From an uncultured Clostridia bacterium (GTDB lineage Bacteria; Bacillota; Clostridia; Oscillospirales; Ruminococcaceae), in assembly GCA_946533615.1 (NCBI GenBank), contig CAMNBY010000204.1, positions 1 through 7,191 on the forward strand: a stretch of 7,191 bases of DNA, given 5' to 3'. Numbering within the stretch: position 1 is the stretch's first letter; every line of letters begins with the position of its first letter. Below are positions 5,228 to 7,191 of the stretch, in pieces. The notes under the pieces were generated by a model. The model ran no database searches. It was given only the letters and a program-made list of their open reading frames with translations, and was not told where the DNA came from. The translations under genes and the position numbers were made by a program.

Positions 5228-5298
5228 GGCCGCTCGGCCGGGCAGTTGACGAGGCATTTTGCCTTGCATTCTTCTGCTCCGGCCGGGCGGCCGTTTTT
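5228..5298. terminator. Bidirectional terminator between the lipoprotein gene and radA
   Basis: GGCCGCTCGGCCGG (5228-5241) pairs with CCGGCCGGGCGGCC (5279-5292) over 14 positions, one being a U-G pair. A 37-base apical part contains a further AGGC/GCCT hairpin. On the plus strand it is followed by G and five T (5294-5298), a good intrinsic terminator for the lipoprotein transcript. On the minus strand it is followed by TTTGTTTGTTTA and lies just beyond the radA stop, so it can serve both convergent genes. Confidence 0.85.
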
Positions 5299-5308
5299 CT
5301 GTGTGTCG

Positions 5309-6685
5309 TTATTTTTCTATCTCGTCAAAGGCCTGGCGGAGGTTCTTGGCGCCGATGAGCTTGATCGTGTAGTCCTGCTTGTTTATCCCGCGCAGCGACT
5401 GTGCGGGCAGTATGCACCGCTCGAAGCCCATACGCTCGGCCTCGGAGATGCGCTGCTCGGTGTAGCTTATCGCCCTGAGCTCTCCGCCGAGACCGACCTC
5501 GCCGAAGGCGATCGTCTTTTCGTCCACCACCAGATCACGCAGCCCCGAATAGATCGCCAGCGCGATCGACAGATCAGCCGCAGGCTCGTCGAGGGTCATG
5601 CCGCCGACCACGTTGACGTAGACGTCAAGTCCGCCAAGATAAAAGCCAAGCCGCTTTTCAAGCACCGCGATTATCAGATAGAGGCGGTTGTAGTCGAAGC
5701 CGTCGGAGGTGCGCCTGGGCGCGGAAAAGGTGCTCTTTGTCACCAGCGCCTGCACCTCGGCAAGAATGGGGCGGCTGCCCTCCATCACACAAGCCACACA
5801 GCAGCCCGAAACGTCCGTCGGTCTTCCCGAGAGCAGCAGCTGCGAGGGATTTGGCACCTCTGCAAGCCCCTTGCTCCTCATGTCGAACACGCCTATCTCG
5901 TTCGTTGAGCCGAAGCGGTTCTTAACTGCTCTGAGTATGCGGTAGCTGAAATTCCGCTGCCCCTCAAAATACAGCACAGCGTCAACGACGTGTTCAAGCA
6001 CCTTGGGGCCAGCGATCGCGCCGTCCTTGTTTACATGACCCACGATGATGAACGGCACTTCGCGGCTCTTTGCTGTGTGCAGGAAAAGGTTAGTACATTC
6101 TCTCACCTGTGTGACCGAGCCGGCCGACGAGGCCACGCTCTGTATGGTCATGGTCTGGATAGAGTCGATCATCACGATGTCGGGCTCCTCCTTGACAACG
6201 GCCTCGCAGATCGCCTCGGCATCGTTCTCGCTGACAAGATAGAGGTCGTCGCTGTTCACGCCAAGGCGTTCGGCGCGAAGCTTTATCTGCTTTACGGACT
6301 CCTCTCCCGAGACATACAGCACCGAGCACTGCTTCCCGAGATATTCGCAGATCTGCAGCAGCAGGGTGGATTTTCCGATGCCCGGCTCGCCGCCCAGCAG
6401 CACGATGCTGCCCTTCACGAGCCCTCCGCCCAGCACGCGGTCAAGCTCGCCGAGACCTGTCTTGTACCTTACCTCCTGCGCCCTTGCGTTCACCGAGCGT
6501 ATCTTTACTATATTGTCCGAGATGTCACGCACAGCGCGGCTCTTTGACCGAGCCGAGGGTGCCGCCGCTATCGGCGCGGTCTCCTCGAAGGTGTTCCACT
6601 CGCCGCAGTTCGGGCATTTGCCGTTCCATTTCGATGACTCGTATCCGCAGCCCGTGCAGACATAAACGCTTTTTCCCTTTGCCAT
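5309..6685 (-). CDS. radA: DNA repair protein RadA/Sms
   Basis: RadA is a cytoplasmic RecA-like ATPase that drives branch migration and helps process recombination intermediates in repair and transformation. The 458 residues match the usual length. An N-terminal C4 zinc finger uses C10, C13, C24 and C27. The RecA-like core has Walker A GEPGIGKST at 99-107, Walker B VMIDS at 171-175, a Q-rich/GSVTQVRE region around 188-196, and the RadA-specific KNRFG motif at 255-259, needed for branch migration. The C-terminal part from about 335 is the Lon-protease-like domain (GGMTLDEPAADL around 361-372), which lacks protease function in this family. The ribosome binding site AAGGAG (plus-strand 6694-6699) is 8 bases before the ATG. 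It is a single gene transcribed from the promoter at 6718-6746, divergent from the acetyltransferase gene and convergent with the lipoprotein gene. Nothing appears to be missing. Confidence 0.97.
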   Translation of the reverse strand: MAKGKSVYVCTGCGYESSKWNGKCPNCGEWNTFEETAPIAAAPSARSKSRAVRDISDNIVKIRSVNARAQEVRYKTGLGELDRVLGGGLVKGSIVLLGGEPGIGKSTLLLQICEYLGKQCSVLYVSGEESVKQIKLRAERLGVNSDDLYLVSENDAEAICEAVVKEEPDIVMIDSIQTMTIQSVASSAGSVTQVRECTNLFLHTAKSREVPFIIVGHVNKDGAIAGPKVLEHVVDAVLYFEGQRNFSYRILRAVKNRFGSTNEIGVFDMRSKGLAEVPNPSQLLLSGRPTDVSGCCVACVMEGSRPILAEVQALVTKSTFSAPRRTSDGFDYNRLYLIIAVLEKRLGFYLGGLDVYVNVVGGMTLDEPAADLSIALAIYSGLRDLVVDEKTIAFGEVGLGGELRAISYTEQRISEAERMGFERCILPAQSLRGINKQDYTIKLIGAKNLRQAFDEIEK

Positions 6686-6717
6686 TCCCAGCTCTCCTTC
6701 GCCGATACTCTTTTATG

Positions 6718-6746
6718 ATTATAGCACAGCTGTGCGCAAATTGCAA
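6718..6746 (-). promoter_or_regulatory. radA promoter
   Basis: Read on the minus strand, TTGCAA (6746-6741) and TATAAT (6723-6718) are separated by exactly 17 bases, about 30 bases before the radA start. The boxes and spacing are the same as in the promoter at 2152-2180. Confidence 0.85.
6724..6735. promoter_or_regulatory. 12-bp palindrome in the radA promoter spacer
   Basis: GCACAGCTGTGC is a perfect palindrome directly abutting the -10 box within the spacer. Its position suits a repressor or activator site. It does not resemble the Gram-positive LexA box (CGAAC-N4-GTTCG). Confidence 0.5.
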
Positions 6747-6769
6747 GACAGCCATACCTAAAACAAATA

Positions 6770-6801
6770 GCCGCATAGCAAACAGGTATTTGTATTGCGG
6801 C
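6770..6801. promoter_or_regulatory. Interrupted dyad overlapping the acetyltransferase -35 box
   Basis: GCCGCA (6770-6775) pairs with TGCGGC (6796-6801), and CAAA (6779-6782) pairs with TTTG (6789-6792) around the same centre. The right half overlaps the -35 box of the plus-strand promoter, so it may be an operator. Confidence 0.4.
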
Positions 6802-6818
6802 CTAAGACGTGGTATAAT
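6790..6818 (+). promoter_or_regulatory. Probable promoter toward the acetyltransferase gene
   Basis: TTGTAT (6790-6795) and TATAAT (6813-6818) are 17 bases apart. A start near 6825 would give a long leader of about 155 bases that includes the heptamer repeat and the palindromic element. Confidence 0.65.
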
Positions 6819-6822
6819 GTTT

Positions 6823-6857
6823 ACAATGCACAATTCACAATGCACAATTCACAATTA
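6823..6857. repeat. Heptanucleotide tandem repeat (ACAATGC/ACAATTC)
   Basis: Five consecutive 7-base units occur: ACAATGC, ACAATTC, ACAATGC, ACAATTC, ACAATTA. The alternation also makes it a 14-base repeat in two copies. The last unit begins a small palindrome, CAATTAGAATTG (6852-6863). Confidence 0.9.
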
Positions 6858-6880
6858 GAATTGACAGCAGCGAGCAAATG

Positions 6881-6943
6881 CCTCCCCTGAAAGGGGAGGT
6901 GGCATTTCTCAGCGAAGCCGAGAAATGACGGAGGGGTTTCCCC
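6881..6943. repeat. Composite palindromic intergenic element
   Basis: Three hairpins lie end to end: CCTCCCC-TGAAA-GGGGAGG (6881-6899), an ATTTCTC/GAGAAAT stem with a GC-GAA-GC tip (6904-6926), and GGGG-TTT-CCCC (6933-6943). The layout resembles REP- or MITE-like intergenic repeats, and I recall similar sequences between genes in Ruminococcus-type genomes. It lies in the leader of the acetyltransferase gene and could also affect its expression. Confidence 0.65.
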
Positions 6944-6981
6944 ACACGGGTGATACAAACTTACTCACGGAGGGCAGCAAG

Positions 6982-7191
6982 ATGACAGACAGAGAATTTA
7001 TCGCGGAGATGAGCCGCGGCGGACAGACCGCCTGCAACAGCGAGTCTCATCTTAAAATGCACGAGCTGAGCCAGCGGGCTTTAAGGCTCACCGCCGAGAT
7101 CAACGGCAGCTATCACGAGCCGCCGCAGCTTCGGGCGCTGATGAGCCGTCTCATCGGGCAGGAGCTGGACGAGAGGTTCGGCCTCTTCCCG
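6982..7191 (+). CDS. Sugar O-acetyltransferase (Maa/LacA/NodL type), N-terminal part
   Basis: The first 70 codons are present, and the gene runs off the window with no stop. A GGAGGG ribosome binding site (6969-6974) lies 7 bases before the ATG. The sequence matches the helical N-terminal Mac domain that precedes the hexapeptide beta-helix in maltose and galactoside O-acetyltransferases. It has an opening acidic helix, an ALRLTAEIN helix around 33-41, the SYHEPPQLRALMSRLIG segment around 43-59, and ELDERFGLFP at 61-70, which in this family leads into the first strand of the beta-helix. Such enzymes move acetyl from acetyl-CoA to a sugar hydroxyl in the cytoplasm. The catalytic His and hexapeptide repeats would lie beyond the edge, so the sugar specificity cannot be judged. 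Confidence 0.8.
   Translation, partial: MTDREFIAEMSRGGQTACNSESHLKMHELSQRALRLTAEINGSYHEPPQLRALMSRLIGQELDERFGLFP

Noticed and set aside
5246..6547. Plus-strand frames opposite radA
   Set aside because: They are shadows of radA, whose motifs, length, ribosome binding site and promoter are all clear on the minus strand.
6823..6943. CRISPR array
   Set aside because: The repeats are 7 bases in direct tandem with no spacers, and no cas gene is present.

Overview
The window looks like chromosome of a gut-type Clostridia bacterium, most likely a Ruminococcus or close Oscillospiraceae relative. This is inferred from protein character and layout, not from a database search. Supporting signs are strong AGGAG-type ribosome binding sites, TTGACA/TATAAT-type promoters, a CcpA-type cre site, Gram-positive style lipoproteins with Ser/Thr/Asp/Glu-rich linkers, and G/C-ending codons in housekeeping genes (xylB, radA, the pyrD fragment). 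The accessory genes in the left third are visibly A/T-rich.

Left third (1-2400): a rearranged accessory zone. A small membrane protein with two C-terminal zinc fingers (34-588) is followed at once by an orphan 3' end of pyrD (589-792), then by an intergenic stretch with short hairpins and a heptanucleotide repeat (793-1121). Next comes a Thr-rich lipoprotein gene (1155-1985) split by one in-frame TAG. The zinc-finger gene and the lipoprotein gene share an exactly identical 79-base leader (1-79 = 1122-1200) covering the RBS and the first 15 codons. Similarity stops abruptly after it, so the locus carries a recent duplication or recombination. After a hairpin terminator comes a small ribbon-helix-helix regulator (2213-2392). 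Its TTGCAA-17-TATAAT promoter has the -10 box enclosed by a perfect 9-bp inverted repeat, a convincing autoregulatory operator.

Middle (2393-5300): an approximately 370-base non-coding leader with several dyads precedes xylB (xylulokinase, 2762-4288). The xylB promoter is near consensus and carries a cre-like site at the start point, which predicts carbon catabolite repression. A perfect 12-bp-stem hairpin has the xylB stop codon in its loop. A lipoprotein gene of unknown function (4336-5163) follows 47 bases on and may be partly co-transcribed. A strong hairpin with a T-run ends it and also lies at the end of the convergent radA.

Right third (5301-7191): radA (DNA repair and recombination ATPase) is on the minus strand, with its own promoter containing a 12-bp palindrome. 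The divergent intergenic region holds a plus-strand promoter, an ACAATTC-type heptamer repeat and a composite palindromic element. It leads into the first 70 codons of a Maa/LacA-type sugar O-acetyltransferase that runs off the window.

There is no CRISPR array, transposase, phage gene or recognised defence operon. The most unusual structure is the duplicated leader, pyrD tail and amber-split lipoprotein arrangement in the first 2 kb.
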